Source: Pegoplata infirma
Taxonomy: Eukaryota > Arthropoda > Insecta > Diptera > Anthomyiidae
Assembly (NCBI GenBank): GCA_963921195.1
Contig: OY992537.1
Coordinates: 201,400,581-201,464,580 of the forward strand
Length of the DNA stretch: 64,000 bases
Reading direction: 5' to 3'
Part shown: positions 12,205-23,995 of the stretch, one piece after another
Numbering within the stretch: the first letter of the stretch is position 1
Layout of the letters: each line of letters opens with the position of its first letter
Notes under the pieces: model-generated
The model's database searches: none
What the model was told of the DNA's origin: nothing
What the model saw: the letters and a program-made list of their open reading frames with translations, nothing else
Made by a program: the position numbers and the translations under genes

Positions 12205-12900
12205 CAAAGATTGGGAAGAACGGTGCGGGGAGTTTATTCGGCTGATAAACGAATTTTTCCTGTTATGCGCAGTGCGATCAACTGGATAACCACCAACAAA
12301 CGGATGTAATCTAACAGACAATCGAATGTTGCGAACGAAAATTCAGGTCCTAGGGATAAGTATTCTCATCAGAATACTTTCCATGGTTATATCGATAGAA
12401 CAGAGTCAAACAACCAACATTCCGACGATGCTCCAATGAGTCAATAGAGTCGGATAACCTATTGCTATTGATGAGCATCAACGCCCTCCTTTTCACACGG
12501 TCCCAGAGCTCCCAAATATGCTTTCAAGCCCCTGCCTATATATGGGAGTGTACTAAATCTTCAGTCGAATATAGGTGGTCTAAATAGTAAGGAGATCGTA
12601 TTAGGCGAAATACTTTTTACTCCGGTTTAAAAAAACTAGATACTCGAATGCTTGTTTCGGAACTTGAAAAACGGGCTTATTCTTTAGAACATCACACTAA
12701 ATTGTTATACTCAGAACATTAAGAGTGTCCGATTCTTCGATACCTGTACCACCCATATGTACAGATGACGTTGTTGTTTCCAAAGTCCTGTGGATCAACC
12801 TGCAACATTGAAACTTGTGCGTATTAAACTTGATCCTATTTGCAAGACCCCACTCGGAGATTGTCAACAGGTCCTGATTAAGTGTGTAATTCAAAAAATA
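12205..12900 (-). mobile_element. LINE-A fragment, minus strand
   Basis: GCTGATAAACGAA..GCGATCAACTGG..CAACAAACGGATGTAATCT mirrors 31520-31600 of the better copy and continues colinearly to CTGATTAAGTGTGTAATTC at about 12895. The reading frame is broken many times. Confidence 0.75.
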
Positions 12901-13039
12901 CCGTAAAGGAAGATTCAAATCTAAATAGGTACTTAAAATTATTAATTGGTCAAACCAAGAGAGAAACCGTGACAACTGCAAGCAGATACTGAGAAAGGCC
13001 AAGTTCCAACTGGGACTCGACGCCAATAAAAAAAAAAAT

Positions 13040-13890
13040 AAGAGTTATCGAATGAAATTTAAATTATACCCCCGATTGGCAGACTAAACTTTCTAACACA
13101 AACACTGCTCGTAAAAGATTTCGCAAATATCAAAAATTTTTAGAAATCTTACCCCCAGTTTCTGTATGACGAACGATAGACGAACGTCAAAATTTTGCAT
13201 GTATTTAGTTTTTGTAACAATAACAAAATACATGCAAATTTTTGACGTTCGTCGTTCGTTCGTCATACAGAAACTGGGGGTTAATCTTTACTTATTCCCA
13301 AATGTCTATACACTCTAAAATCTAAACTCATTTGTTAAATTTTATTCTATATCTATTTTATGCCTATTTTTCCACAATCTTCTTTTATCTCATCTGTTCT
13401 CAGGAATAACCATTTTGTTATAGTTCATTATTCTCCATTACTTCTATTATTATTCAAAGACCATAACAAAGCAGACGAATAGAAAAAAATAACCTGAGGG
13501 AATTTATTCCATTTACCACTTTACCTGCTTATTCTACTGACTGGGGAAAAATGAAGTTTGAAAAAAAATTATATATTCTTAAACTAGTTTCACCACTTGT
13601 TTTGTTATTTAGTTTGTTGTTTATTCGTTTTGTTTTCTTTTACTACTTCTTTATTTGTTGTAGTTGACTTGTTTTAACACCTTTTTTACTGTAGTTGTAT
13701 TTAAACGTATACAACTTCTCAATGACGCATACAAGAGAAGATAAGAGAAAGGCTTTTGGAGAATTATTTAAAGAGAAATATGATTTATGGAATCGGAGAT
13801 GTTAAATAAATAATGTACCAACATAGTTTTCAAAATGTACTTTTTTTGAAATCAAGTACAGTTTATGGTACAATCTAAAAGTACTTTTCA
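13040..13890. other. Non-coding AT-rich stretch around a small fold-back element
   Basis: No gene recognised. Contains the 129-bp inverted-repeat element at 13152-13280; the remainder shows no repeat I can assign. Confidence 0.4.
13152..13280. mobile_element. Fold-back MITE with TTA duplication (PIF/Harbinger-like)
   Basis: Arms of about 55 bases, nearly perfect: CCCCCAGTTTCTGTATGACG at the left and its inverse at the right, enclosing a loop of about 20 bases. TTA stands directly outside both ends (13149-13151 and 13281-13283), the 3-bp duplication typical of PIF/Harbinger elements. TTA by chance in AT-rich DNA is possible. Confidence 0.7.
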
Positions 13891-13904
13891 AACCATACTC
13901 TTGT

Positions 13905-14030
13905 CGGAATGTAGATCCCAGTGCAGTGGCAGATAAAGTGTTCGATAGTTTCCCATCTTTTTCAGCCATGCAACTTCAGTAGAAATCATTTGATGGCACT
14001 CCTGCCGGTCAGCGTGTTTTTTTAATGATT
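13905..14030 (-). mobile_element. LINE-B C-terminal fragment, minus strand
   Basis: GTAGATCCCAGTGCAGTGGC and CAGCCATGCAACTTCAGTAG, read on the minus strand, match the LINE-B region near 16800-16920 (cysteine-rich segment after RNase H). Confidence 0.55.
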
Positions 14031-14154
14031 ACAGCAGGTCACTTGTGCGCTTTTGATTAAGTGAACGTCATATCTCACAGACCCATCAATCTTCCCATCT
14101 CTGCGTAGTCTCCCTCTTGAAATAAATCCGCAAATTTTGCTTGATATTTCGACA

Positions 14155-14460
14155 TTTGAAAAACGTGCTTATTTCAACGGACATCAAACTGTATTGTTAT
14201 GCCCAGAACATTAAGAGTATCCGATTCCTTGTTACCTATACCATCCATATGTACAGATGACGCTGTTGATTTCACATTCCTGTGGGTTAACATACAACAT
14301 TGAGTCATGCGTGCTTTAAACTTACTGCTATTCGCAAGACCTGACTCAGAGATTGTCATAGGTCTTGATTGCGAGTGTCATTTATAATCTGCCTTTAACC
14401 CCAACAAGGCTTTGCCTATAATCAAACGAAAATGAATGACAAATGTTGCTGTCATGATTA
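14155..14460 (-). mobile_element. LINE-A fragment, minus strand
   Basis: Colinear with 31960-32260: CGTGCTTATTTCAACGGACA, CCCAGAACATTAAGAGTATC, and GACAAATGTTGCTGTCAT at the end. A 61-codon open piece remains (14174-14359). Confidence 0.75.
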
Positions 14461-14589
14461 TAACAAGCGACCTATGTCCTTGCGCCATTAACAGCTACGT
14501 GGACAGTCTTGCAGCTTTGAAGCCCTTGGATTCAAACACTTTAAAATCGGGAAGTGGCAGGAACTGTGTACAAACACTTTGTGGTATCA

Positions 14590-15060
14590 GTCAGATTAAC
14601 TGATGAATGTGCGATGAATGACTCTGGGTTGGGGGAATGGGTTAAACCTGACATCTCGATTCCTGTAGTGGAATTGACGAACGAATTTAAAAGGATATCA
14701 GTGAATAGAATGAAGGATTAGTGGATACCACTGATTACGTGCAGGGTATCGTGAATCCTGTGGCCACTACCAAATCCTAGAAAATAAAGAGTCTTCTTAC
14801 TTTAAGCAAACGGACGGCCAAATGATATTGCGAATGGGAATCTCTGACACGGCCAATTGTACATGTTGTTAGTAGGAGAAGTCAGTGAAGCACTTATTGT
14901 GCGAATGTCCGGGTTTGATAAAGCGCCGCCTTAAGCATTTGGGACAAAGATTTTTCGATGACCTTGAATTCCTAAACGGAGTCTCACTGACTGAGCAGAA
15001 TATCGTAGGGGATTGGGGGTGGTATAAGAAGTAGACCTTTGTATTATTTCTCAGATCATC
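14590..15060 (+). mobile_element. LINE-C 3' coding end
   Basis: Translates in pieces to [27 protein letters not shown] and a terminal WYKK stop, the cysteine-containing tail that follows RNase H in jockey/I-type LINEs. The same sequence occurs twice in Hr39 intron 1 (38355 and 38724 onward). Confidence 0.65.
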
Positions 15061-17500
15061 GCTACACCAAATTTTTACTTACAATTAGAGAGCGAGGCCC
15101 GGTTGAAACTGTCTCTAGAAATCTGAAAAGAACAAACTGGGTAAAATATAGGGAGACTTTAAATGTGCTTTTGGATGAAGTACCCTTATCTGAACCGCAT
15201 AGTTTGGCGGGAATTGACTATCTGGTTTAGCATATAACAAATATTTGTAATATATCCCTGGATGCGTCTTTTCCTTCTGCCAAACTTAGGGGCAAAAAAA
15301 GCAACCTTGGTGGTCAAATGAGTTGCAGATTATTGGGGGCATCCCCTGAGTGTTGGCTCAAAGTAAAAAAAAAAAAAAAGATTGCAGAAAGCTCTTAAAT
15401 AAGTATAAATCTTCAAGAGCGGATGAGGACTGGTAGGCCTACAGGCTGCAACTTAAGAGTTAGAAGAAGATGATCAGAATTGTGATTCTTGGAAAAATTC
15501 AGTGGAAACATAGAAGACGTTTCTGAGGCATCCAGGCTGCGAAAAGTTCTGGCTTCTTCTCCTTCACCCTGGGAAACCCAAAAGATCCTTGGGGGAAACC
15601 CAAATTTTTTGCTGGATCTTCTTCTAAACACGCATTTTCTGGGTCATTCCATGATGCCGTTTCAAGCTTTGGAACGTTGTGACGCCCAAGCATTTGAAAT
15701 TGCTTCGGAAGCAATAAATATACCAACATAAATCTGTGCGATTAAAAGCTTCAGGCCATATAAATCCCCTGGACCTAATGGTATAATCCCGGCTGATATG
15801 CAGCAAGTGTTGCACTATATAGCGCCCTGGCTGTATAATCTATACTCAGCATGCATTAATTGGCAATAAAGGAAGTGACTGACTGGTTCCAATGTATTGT
15901 CTACAACTACAGTCAACGTCTATTCTGACAGTCAAGCCTCGGTCAAGTCCCTGGAGTTAATACTTCTGAAAACAAGATGTAAGGACACTGCCGCACGTCT
16001 TTAAATGAGGTAGCCAAGAAGTTTGGCATACGATTCATATGGGCCCCAAGGCACAGGCACATTCCAGAGAATTGCAAAGCCAAGCTCATCGGCTGAGCAA
16101 GACTGGGAACTACCTTACAGGTTCTAACAGAATTGGAATGTGTTGGTATGCCTATAGAAACTTGGGCGCAAAATCTACGGCTTTGTTCCGCGACAGAGAC
16201 TAATCAAAGATGGGCGAATGGATGGACGTGTAAGACAACACGACAGATTTGACCTTCTCTTAATCAGAAGCACACAAGTGAGCTGATATCGCTTCCAAGA
16301 GGAGAGATTTTGACGGTGGTTGATATAAAAACCGTACACTGTCTTATAGGGAAACACGCAGAGCGGTTTAATGTGCCGTCGAATTCTTCCTCTGCCATTG
16401 CCCGGCACTTTCTGGTCAGAGGCTTGCTTCACTGGGATCTAGGAAGCTGCACGAGCTGTCTAATTTGTCGGATGTCACAATTCAATATGTAAGAAGTTTA
16501 ATAAGAAGCTCAAATTGGTTTTAAGGCAGGCACTTTTAGGGAAACCTATTATAGTCCCGTCGAACCTATTACAGTAAGGAAACCGATTGCAAGCAAAATC
16601 TACGAATTTGTTCCGTGACGGAAACTAATAAAAGATGGGCGAATGGATGGACGTGTGCGACAACACAACATATTTGACCTTCGCTTAATCAGAAGCGCAC
16701 AAGTGAGCTGGTATCCGTTCCAAGAAGAGAGATTTCAACGGTAGTTGCTATAATTCCCGGATACTGTCTTATAGGAAAACACGCAGAGCGGTTAAATGTG
16801 CCGTCAAATGACTTTTGCCGGCGTTGCATAGATCAAGAGTTGGAAGCTATCGACCACTTCGTCTGCCATTGCCCGGTACCTTCTGGTCAGAGACTTGCAT
16901 CACTAGGATCTAGGGAGCTGCACGATTTTTCTGATTTGTCGGATGTCTAAATTCAAAATCTAAGAAGTTTCATAAGAAGCTTAAATTGGTTTAACGGCAG
17001 GGACTAATAGCGAATTGCAATTACAGTCCCCTGATATCGCAATGTACCTCAGAGTCTACGTGTGTTAACATAAAACGTCAGCAGCCACTTACAACCTAAT
17101 CTATCAGATGGGCATTAGGGGGATAATAATTAAGGGAATCCTAATGGGCCTTATGACCTCCTAGTGAATTCGCCGAATGGTAGAAGCCAATCCTACCAAC
17201 AAGCGCGATTATTTTGGTACTTTCAGGTCTTATAGGGAAACACGCAGAGCGGTTAAATGTGCTTTCGAGTGACTTTTGGCAGAGTTGCATGGATGAAGAG
17301 GAGTTGGAAACTTCGATCACTTCATCTGCCATTGCCTGGAACTTTCTGGTCAGAGACTTGCTTCACTGGGATCTAGGGAGCTGCACCATCTGTCGGATAT
17401 CAAAATTCAATATACAAGGAGTTTCATAAGATGCTCAAATTGGTTTTACGTAAGGACTAGTAGGGAAATCTATTATAGTGCCGAGGTATCACAACGGACC
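15060..17500 (+). mobile_element. LINE-B, internally deleted, with duplicated RNase H tail
   Basis: Order on the plus strand: an endonuclease-RT linker (about 15060-15330), RT N-terminal part with SFRPYKSPGPDGI (15700-15790), then a sudden jump at about 15865 into RNase H (NVYSDSQ-type motif at 15915, WAPRHRHIPE near 16040) and its cysteine-rich tail. The palm core of the RT is missing. The tail CMDEEELE..LSGQRL occurs in three imperfect direct copies (about 16330, 16750, 17230), so the 3' part has been tandemly duplicated. Confidence 0.7.
15333..15379 (+). mobile_element. 47-bp, extremely 5'-truncated LINE-A insertion
   Basis: GGGGGCATCCCCTGAGTG followed by a 15-base A-run is the exact LINE-A 3' terminus (compare 12010-12048 and inverse 31318-31370), standing alone inside LINE-B. 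TTGCAGA flanks it at 15323-15329 and 15382-15388, a plausible target-site duplication. Confidence 0.65.
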
Positions 17501-17559
17501 TAAGAGCCTAAGTGTGTGGAAGTAAAACGTCAGCAGCCACTTACACCTATCAGATGGGC

Positions 17560-17930
17560 ATTAGGGATAAAACAATTAAGGGACTCCCAATGGACATTAT
17601 GGCCTCCGAGTGAATTCTCCAAATGGTGGACGCCAATCTAACCAACAAGCACGATTATTTTGGTACTTTCAGTATGGACGCATTGAAAAAACTACTAATG
17701 TTACCTCTCTACCTAGTATAGTTGTGATTGTATATGTAAGCTTTTACATCTGTATTTGCTTTGTTTGGTAGTTTTTGTCTTAAACCTCAAAAGTTACACG
17801 CACTGTCACTAATACATACACATTTGAGAAACTTCCTCGTTTCACCCCTATGCCTTATGTCAGTCGGTCCAATGGTACCAATATTTTTCACAGGGCAGCG
17901 ACTTCCTTTATCTGTACCTGGTAAACACTA
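17560..17930. other. LINE-associated 3' region, no frame
   Basis: GGATAAAACAATTAAGGGAC..GGTGGACGCCAAT repeats words of 17110-17215 and resembles the 23050-23100 region, so it is probably a LINE 3' non-coding segment. Nothing else is recognised. Confidence 0.4.
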
Positions 17931-18125
17931 CAACGGTTCGGATATCTTCGAGGCAGGTTCAACCCAAACTCTCCTGAATGAACTCCAAATCTGACCTGCA
18001 CGTGAAACTTCGATCTGCCTGTTTAAAAACTGATTCCTGGACTGGCACCTATCCAAAACTTCCTGGATGGTCATAGTGGTATAGTGGAGCTCAAAAAGGC
18101 TCATAGAAGGAGAACAGTCCACATT
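17930..18125 (-). mobile_element. LINE-B fragment, minus strand
   Basis: Minus-strand CACAAAATGTGGACTGTTC..GAGCTCCACTATACCACTA matches 33875-33960 of the LINE-B copy upstream of Hr39, just before the RNase H motif. Confidence 0.6.
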
Positions 18126-18254
18126 TTGTGTGTATATACAGTGAACGACTCTGTTACTAAGACTTCATCGTTTTTTAACTATACCGCAGTCTCTTGACCA
18201 TTTAGAAGCTCCTTCCGATCGTACTGAAGAATATCTCTTGAATAAAATATATTT

Positions 18255-18452
18255 GACGGTATTTATACACAGCCTTTTTTTGCTTGCAATAAAGTCTTGC
18301 AACTTTTTTTTGTTGGCAAAAAAGAAAACGGGGTAGAAAAAAAATCACGAATTCTGTTTTCCTTCTTCTATGCTTCTCTCCCCCGTTTGCCGACAAAAAA
18401 AAAGTTGCAAGACTTTATTGCAAGCAAAAAAAGTGTGTGTATAAATACCGTC
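18255..18452. mobile_element. Fold-back element with about 75-bp arms
   Basis: GACGGTATTTATACACA at the left is inverted at 18436-18452, and GCTTGCAATAAAGTCTTGCA at the left is inverted around 18405-18430. The loop of about 50 bases contains TTTTCCTTCTTCTATGC. No target duplication is clear. Confidence 0.7.
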
Positions 18453-18459
18453 TATCATG

Positions 18460-19775
18460 GTACTTTTCAATTGCAGCAAAAATTTATTAATAGTACAATA
18501 TTAATCATCTCAAATTGAGTATGAGAAATTTGTATATTAACATGTTCTTATTAATCGCTCTTTCTTGATATGCTCAACTATGCGCATTTTACCAAAAGAT
18601 TCTCTTAAATTTTAAATCATTAATAAGAGTTTAAGTGTTGTTGCATATTTTCTTTTGTTTCTTTAATTCTTATTTGATTTTTTTTTTTAACTTTTTCTTA
18701 AACTCATAATTCGTGATTATTGTGTGATATTCTTCGTGTGTTTTCTTTCCGAGTGTCTTGTCTTTTTAGTCTTCTTTAAAATTGCTTCCCTTATGGTTTC
18801 TTTGAACTCTCCCGTTTTATTCTTATTGTAAGCATGACAAAAAACAGCAAAACATTCTAGAGAGTCGCTATATTTTTCGTCGTCGTCGTCGTTTTTCTCC
18901 CTCCAACCGACCGAGCGTGTGTGTTTGTATGTTTTTGTTTCCTTAGCAAGGTCGTTTGCGTACACAAATTCAACATTACTTGAAGGTCGTCCTTTTTTTG
19001 TTGTGTGTCTGTGCCTGATGCGATATTCGATGTTGTTGTTGTTGTGGTGATGACTGTATATGACGATGATGGTGCCTGAGCTGTGCCTCGATTTTAATAA
19101 GTAGAGACGTAGCGAAGAAGTAGAAAAAAAAAATTATGATGATGATGGTGGTGGTGTCGGTGTTAGTATTGTGTCGTGTCGTCGTTATTTAGTCTGATAT
19201 AATTTTTATATATTTTTTGATTCATTGTGTTTAAAAAAAAGTGTTTTTGATTGTTGTTGTTTTTATTATTGTTTTTTGTGTAAAGTATTGTTATTCTCAT
19301 CTCTAGTATTTCGTTGTTGTTTTCATTATAAACATTTCGTCTTGATATCAGTTCAATTGTTTGGCTTTTTTTCTTGTTGTTGTTGTGGGTTTTGTAGTTA
19401 TTGTCTTGCAGTTCCGCTTACGTTTTTCGTCAAAAAAATATCTATATACACGTGAAATTTGTTTTATTCTTATTGTTATTAATTTTTTTTTCATCATTTC
19501 ATTGCACCCTCGTTTCGTGTTAAAAGCAGCTGGTATTTCGGTTGATATTAATCTATTACACTCGTGTTTTATTTTGTTAAGGTTTTTAATCAGTTTCAAG
19601 TGCCATTTAATTATAGTTGGGGATGAGTGTTTTCATCTACACAACGCACAGTGCGTAGGTGTATTGCGTGTTTGAAATATATAATCGTGACGTATTGTAG
19701 TTAAAAAAAACGTTTTTAACGTAGTTCAAGTGTCAGTTTTTTTTTGTGTTATGAATGACAGATAAGGTAATGTAA
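18460..19775 (+). other. Low-repeat segment, possible upstream non-coding exon
   Basis: Unlike its surroundings this has no recognised transposon. It is rich in GTT, TGT, GTC and GATGAT trinucleotide runs (18885, 19030, 19140), as are fly long 5' UTRs. A good donor-like GATAAG|GTAATG stands at 19766/19767. It lies 16 kb upstream of Hr39 on the same strand. Assignment to Hr39 is a guess. Confidence 0.25.
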
Positions 19776-19789
19776 ACATTGAACTTAAT

Positions 19790-20015
19790 TAATATATTTA
19801 CATAGTTTATTATGAGTAATTCTCTTTAAAGGAGATACATGTGATTCGTCCTTAAGGGGACAACTGTACTGCATTTTAAGTGCAGCTGCTAAGATCCCAA
19901 CAAGGCATGTCTCTTGTCTAGAAAGTGCCAGGGAATGACAAACAAAGTGTTCGAGAGTTTTCATTTCCTCCTCATCCATGTTACTCCGACAGAAATCATT
20001 TGAAGACATCTTGAG
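19790..20015 (-). mobile_element. LINE-B C-terminal fragment, minus strand
   Basis: A 74-codon open piece reads SSNDFCRSNMDEEEMKTLEH and FVCHSLALSRQ, the post-RNase H cysteine region of LINE-B (compare 34840-34925). Confidence 0.65.
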
Positions 20016-20199
20016 CCTCTAAGCTTGCTTTCCTATAAGGCAGTGTAATTGGCGTAAATACAAAAACAAAGTTGTTCCACTCAGACGAGAAAAACTTCTC
20101 TACGAACAGCGTCTAAGGTCTTGCTGGGACAGCAAGACCTTAGGACAGCAAGACGTTTTGGATATTCGTTTAAAAGGTTTAATAATAATACTTATTCAT

Positions 20200-22080
20200 C
20201 CATTCCAAACTTTATAAGGATTGCCCAAATATTAAGACTCGGTTGATAGAGCCAACCTTTTGGCTGAAATGTTTGCGAGCACTTCATTCTTGCCGGAAAA
20301 TATTCAGCAACTGCCCAAACTCGAGATAGTCACCTTTTTTTATGTTCAGGATATTTTTTCGCGTGCGTGCAGTTAAAAGGGCTCAGCCACTGCCCACTCT
20401 CGAAATAGTAGCCCATAATATGCCTTCGATTTTCTTTCGGCGCCGATCAGTCGAAAGAGTTCTTCGGATCTTAACGAAAATAAGTCACTGTTCCAGATGG
20501 CATGTCCACTCTGGTGCTAAAACACTGCTCTTCTACCTCGTGGAAGCTTTCTTCTCATGCTGAAAGATCTGCAATGTTCAGACAATCCCTAAAAAGGTGC
20601 GGCTAAAAACCCTGAAAATTGCTGCCGAAACTCACTTTTCAGTGACCGACAGGTGGCTTTCGTAAACGTCGTTCTACAGGTGACCTGATGGCCTTACTTT
20701 CGTAACCTTGGAGTCGTTCCATTCACCAATTTGGTGAAAGTAATGTGGCTGTTTTGGATATATTAAAGGCTTTCGATCGCTTCATGACGGACTTGTATCC
20801 TAAACGTATTGCTTTCTTTCGATTTATATCGAGTTTTCTAAGAGACTGAAGTATACGTGTTGTTGTAGATGGGGTATCATCGGATAGATTTCAGCTTAAC
20901 TCAAGGGTACCGCACGGTTCTGTTCTTTCCCCTACTCTTTTTTTTATCTCAGAGATTGTAAACAGGACCTGATTGAGAGTGTCATAGTAGATAGTGTTAA
21001 AGTTTGACTAAGAAAGTCATTAATAATCCTTCTATCATAGGCCAATCCTTGTAGAGGTTGGGCCGTGCTGCAGAATTTAAATGACACTCTCTTAACTCAG
21101 AGATTGTAAACAGGTCCTGATTGAGAGTGTCATTCATATTCTGCCGCACGCACCCAACTTCTACAAGGCTTGGCTTATGATCGAAGGAAAATGTAATGTT
21201 GTGTGATTGACTATGAAAGTCATTAATTAACCTTCGATCATAGGTCAAGCATTGTAGAGTTAGGGCGCGTGCGACAGAATATGAATGACAATCTCAATCA
21301 GGACCTCTAGACAATCTCTGAGTTAAGAGAGTGTCATTCATATTCTGCCACAGGCGCACAACCTCTACAAGGATTGACCTATTTTTGGGCATGGCGAATA
21401 AGGTCGATTTTAATACACGCAAGACGTGTTGTGAAACCAACATTGTCGTCTGAATCTATGTGTGGTATTGATATAAAATAATTGAATACTCTTGATGTTC
21501 TTCCCATGAAAATCCAGTTGGAATAAACATACTTTTCCTGAGTTGAAAGAAGCTTTCAATGTCTTAGTTTCCTAAAACGGTGCAAGAATTACTTCACTCC
21601 TTCCGATCTAATTAATATTTACACCTCCTATATCCAGCCGAAAATGGAATACAGCTCCCATATACAGGCAGGAGTTTCAGAGTTTATTCTGAAGTTTCTG
21701 AGCCGTGTTCAATGGAGTCGTCGAAGCTAATCAATGACAGTAGGATGTCCAACTCTTTGGAGCATAGTCGGAATGTGGGTTGTGTGTCATTGTGTTATCG
21801 ATATTATTACGGTAAGTGTCCAGCTGAGATCGTTAACTCTTCCCTGAGACGAGGGTGGATGCTCGTAATACTCGCCATTTACAGTAGACAACACCCGTTC
21901 GTTGCCGACTGTCCATTGCATCGCCGGGGAAAAGTGGATAGCACATCTCGACCGCGGGTGGTTATTGAGGAGCAACTGATCGACCTGAAAAAGCCATGCT
22001 TGACACAATTGCCTAAGACTATCCTCCGCGTGGTTCAACCCGGCCAACGGATCAGTATTTCCGAAATGGTGGACGGATAA
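20200..22080 (+). mobile_element. LINE-A copy with scrambled middle
   Basis: Begins in the region upstream of the RT palm (ANLLAEMF, NIQQLPKLE around 20245-20320) and runs through FVTLESFHSPIW and IKGFRS (20690-20780) and the RIIRVVVDG region (20850) to GSVLSPT (20920). From 20945 to 21380 it is replaced by alternating inverted copies of one LINE-A segment. From 21390 it resumes colinearly through YIQPKMEYSSHI (21625) to about 22080. Many frameshifts. Confidence 0.75.
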
Positions 22081-22800
22081 GGGCATGGCTGTGCACCTCT
22101 ACACCTTGTGAAGATGTTGATGTTTATTATGCTGCTTGTTGTCTGACGTGTTTCGTGTCGGATACTAGTGAATAGCAAAGCACTCATTGTCAGTGCCTTA
22201 CTAGGGCAAAGGACGCAGTGGTTAAATGTGTAGAACGAACATTTGTGGGTGTGCTGGAGACCAGCGGTTAGGCTGCTGCGATTGACACCTATAAGCGTAT
22301 GTCGGTTGTGTGTGTAAAGAACGAAGGTTGGTGGGTGTGCCGGTTACCAGTGGTTAGACTGGTGCGATGAATCCTATGAGGCGTAATGCGGCTGTTTGTA
22401 TATGTTGATGGATGTTTCGTTAAGCGAAAGTTGTGTGATGATACAAAAGAAGTGATTTGTATAGCTAGATGCTGTCAGAGCGAGAGGTTGGTCTTAGCTT
22501 TGTCGGTCTGAAGGTTGCAAAGAACGAAAGTAGTGTGTGATGATAAAAGCGGGGAAGTTGAGTGAAGATAGAAATTAAGTGATTTGTATAGTCAGATGAT
22601 GTCAGTAAGAGAGGTTTGGCTCCGATTTGTCGGTCTGAAGGACGCAAAGAACGAAGGTTGTGTGTAAAGTCATAAGAATGAATGTTGTGGACGGGCATGA
22701 GCAGGATGTGTTAGCAAAGTGCACCGAATGCGTTGGTTACCAGTCCCGGATTTGTTTGGAAGTCTTACTGAAAGTAGCTTGCTAATGAAGTTAAACCAAA
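22080..22800. repeat. Degenerate tandem repeats, origin unknown
   Basis: Two units of GTGTGCYGGWKACCAGYGGTT..GCGAT type (22240, 22330) are followed by two of GTGATTTGTATAG..TGTCGGTCTGAAGG type (22450, 22580). Period about 100-140 bp. GC content is higher than in the flanks. No coding evidence. Confidence 0.45.
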
Positions 22801-23990
22801 GACTATAAAATAGATACTACAGGAAACCATTGTCCCTCTTAGAGAAATCTTAATTATGTTTAAATAGTGATGGCGCTTAGGGTTAACGCAGAAAGAGTAG
22901 TAATACTCTATGTGGATTTGCATCACAACAGGGTGTCGTAACCCAAAGACCGACAGAGGTTGGGTAGGCCTCGCCTCTAAACAAGGAGTGATCTCAATCC
23001 AAATACGTCAGATCAGATTGGTACCCATGTTTATAACTTGTTGCATATGGCGGCGATGGTAATCCACCAATGGTGGACGCAATATATTTTCCCGGTTTTA
23101 AGAGCACGTTGGGGTTACTTCGTCATATCAGATTCTCACATAAAGTTTTCAGTAATTTTGACTACAGAGACTTGATCGCGGCTTAATTTTCAGAATGAGG
23201 TTGTAGACAATTCATTGCATCTCAACCATGTAGCATATTCCTTTATTGCCAGCATATCTGTATGGTTTTTTTTTGGGAATAAATCCACAAGTTGATGAAA
23301 ATCAATTTGGGAATTTTTGGGAATAAATAAAAAAAAAAACTGACAACACTGTATCTTCTTAAAGATCAGTTCGAAAATAATTGTTGAAAGTTTTTTTGTT
23401 GCCTCTTAATTCTCTCAAATCAGCTCTGAACCAATTTAAATATTTCTATCATATTCAAATATCATACCCACAAAACATAACTTGATACGAATTTAATTTA
23501 AAAAAAAACCCGAAACCAACCAACATACCAAATAACCGAATGTAAAAGAGAAGAATAATGTCAACGACCTAAAAAAATAAAAAAAAACTGCCAACCAACA
23601 ATAAAAAAATTTGTATACGAAAATAAAAAATACAAAAAAAGAAAGAACGGTTTAAAAAAACAGCATAATAATGAATTAAAATACAAATAAATTAAAGGTA
23701 CAATAACCTTAACCGAATTTCGTATTTAAAGTTAATATGGTTTGAAAGAGTTTTAAAAGAATTAATTCGTTAAAAAGATTTTGACAAAATATAATTAAAC
23801 TTTGGAGATATTTTGAGAAATAATAAATGTAATAGATTTTCACAATAGAATCCGGGAATCTTTACAATTTCTTATTATTTTAAAGAAATATTTAACAGAT
23901 ATCATTTTGTGATACTACATGGCATATTTCTCGAGTTATTGAGATTTGAACTTGGGATATACTGAATTTTTACTTTAAAGGTTATCTACA
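22800..23990. other. No gene; possible LINE 3' remnant then AT-rich DNA
   Basis: 22880-23110 contains GTTGGGTAGGCCTCGCC and ACCAATGGTGGACGC, words resembling the LINE 3' regions at 17130 and 17600. From 23250 the sequence is A-rich with no recognised feature. Confidence 0.35.
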
Positions 23991-23995
23991 TTATT

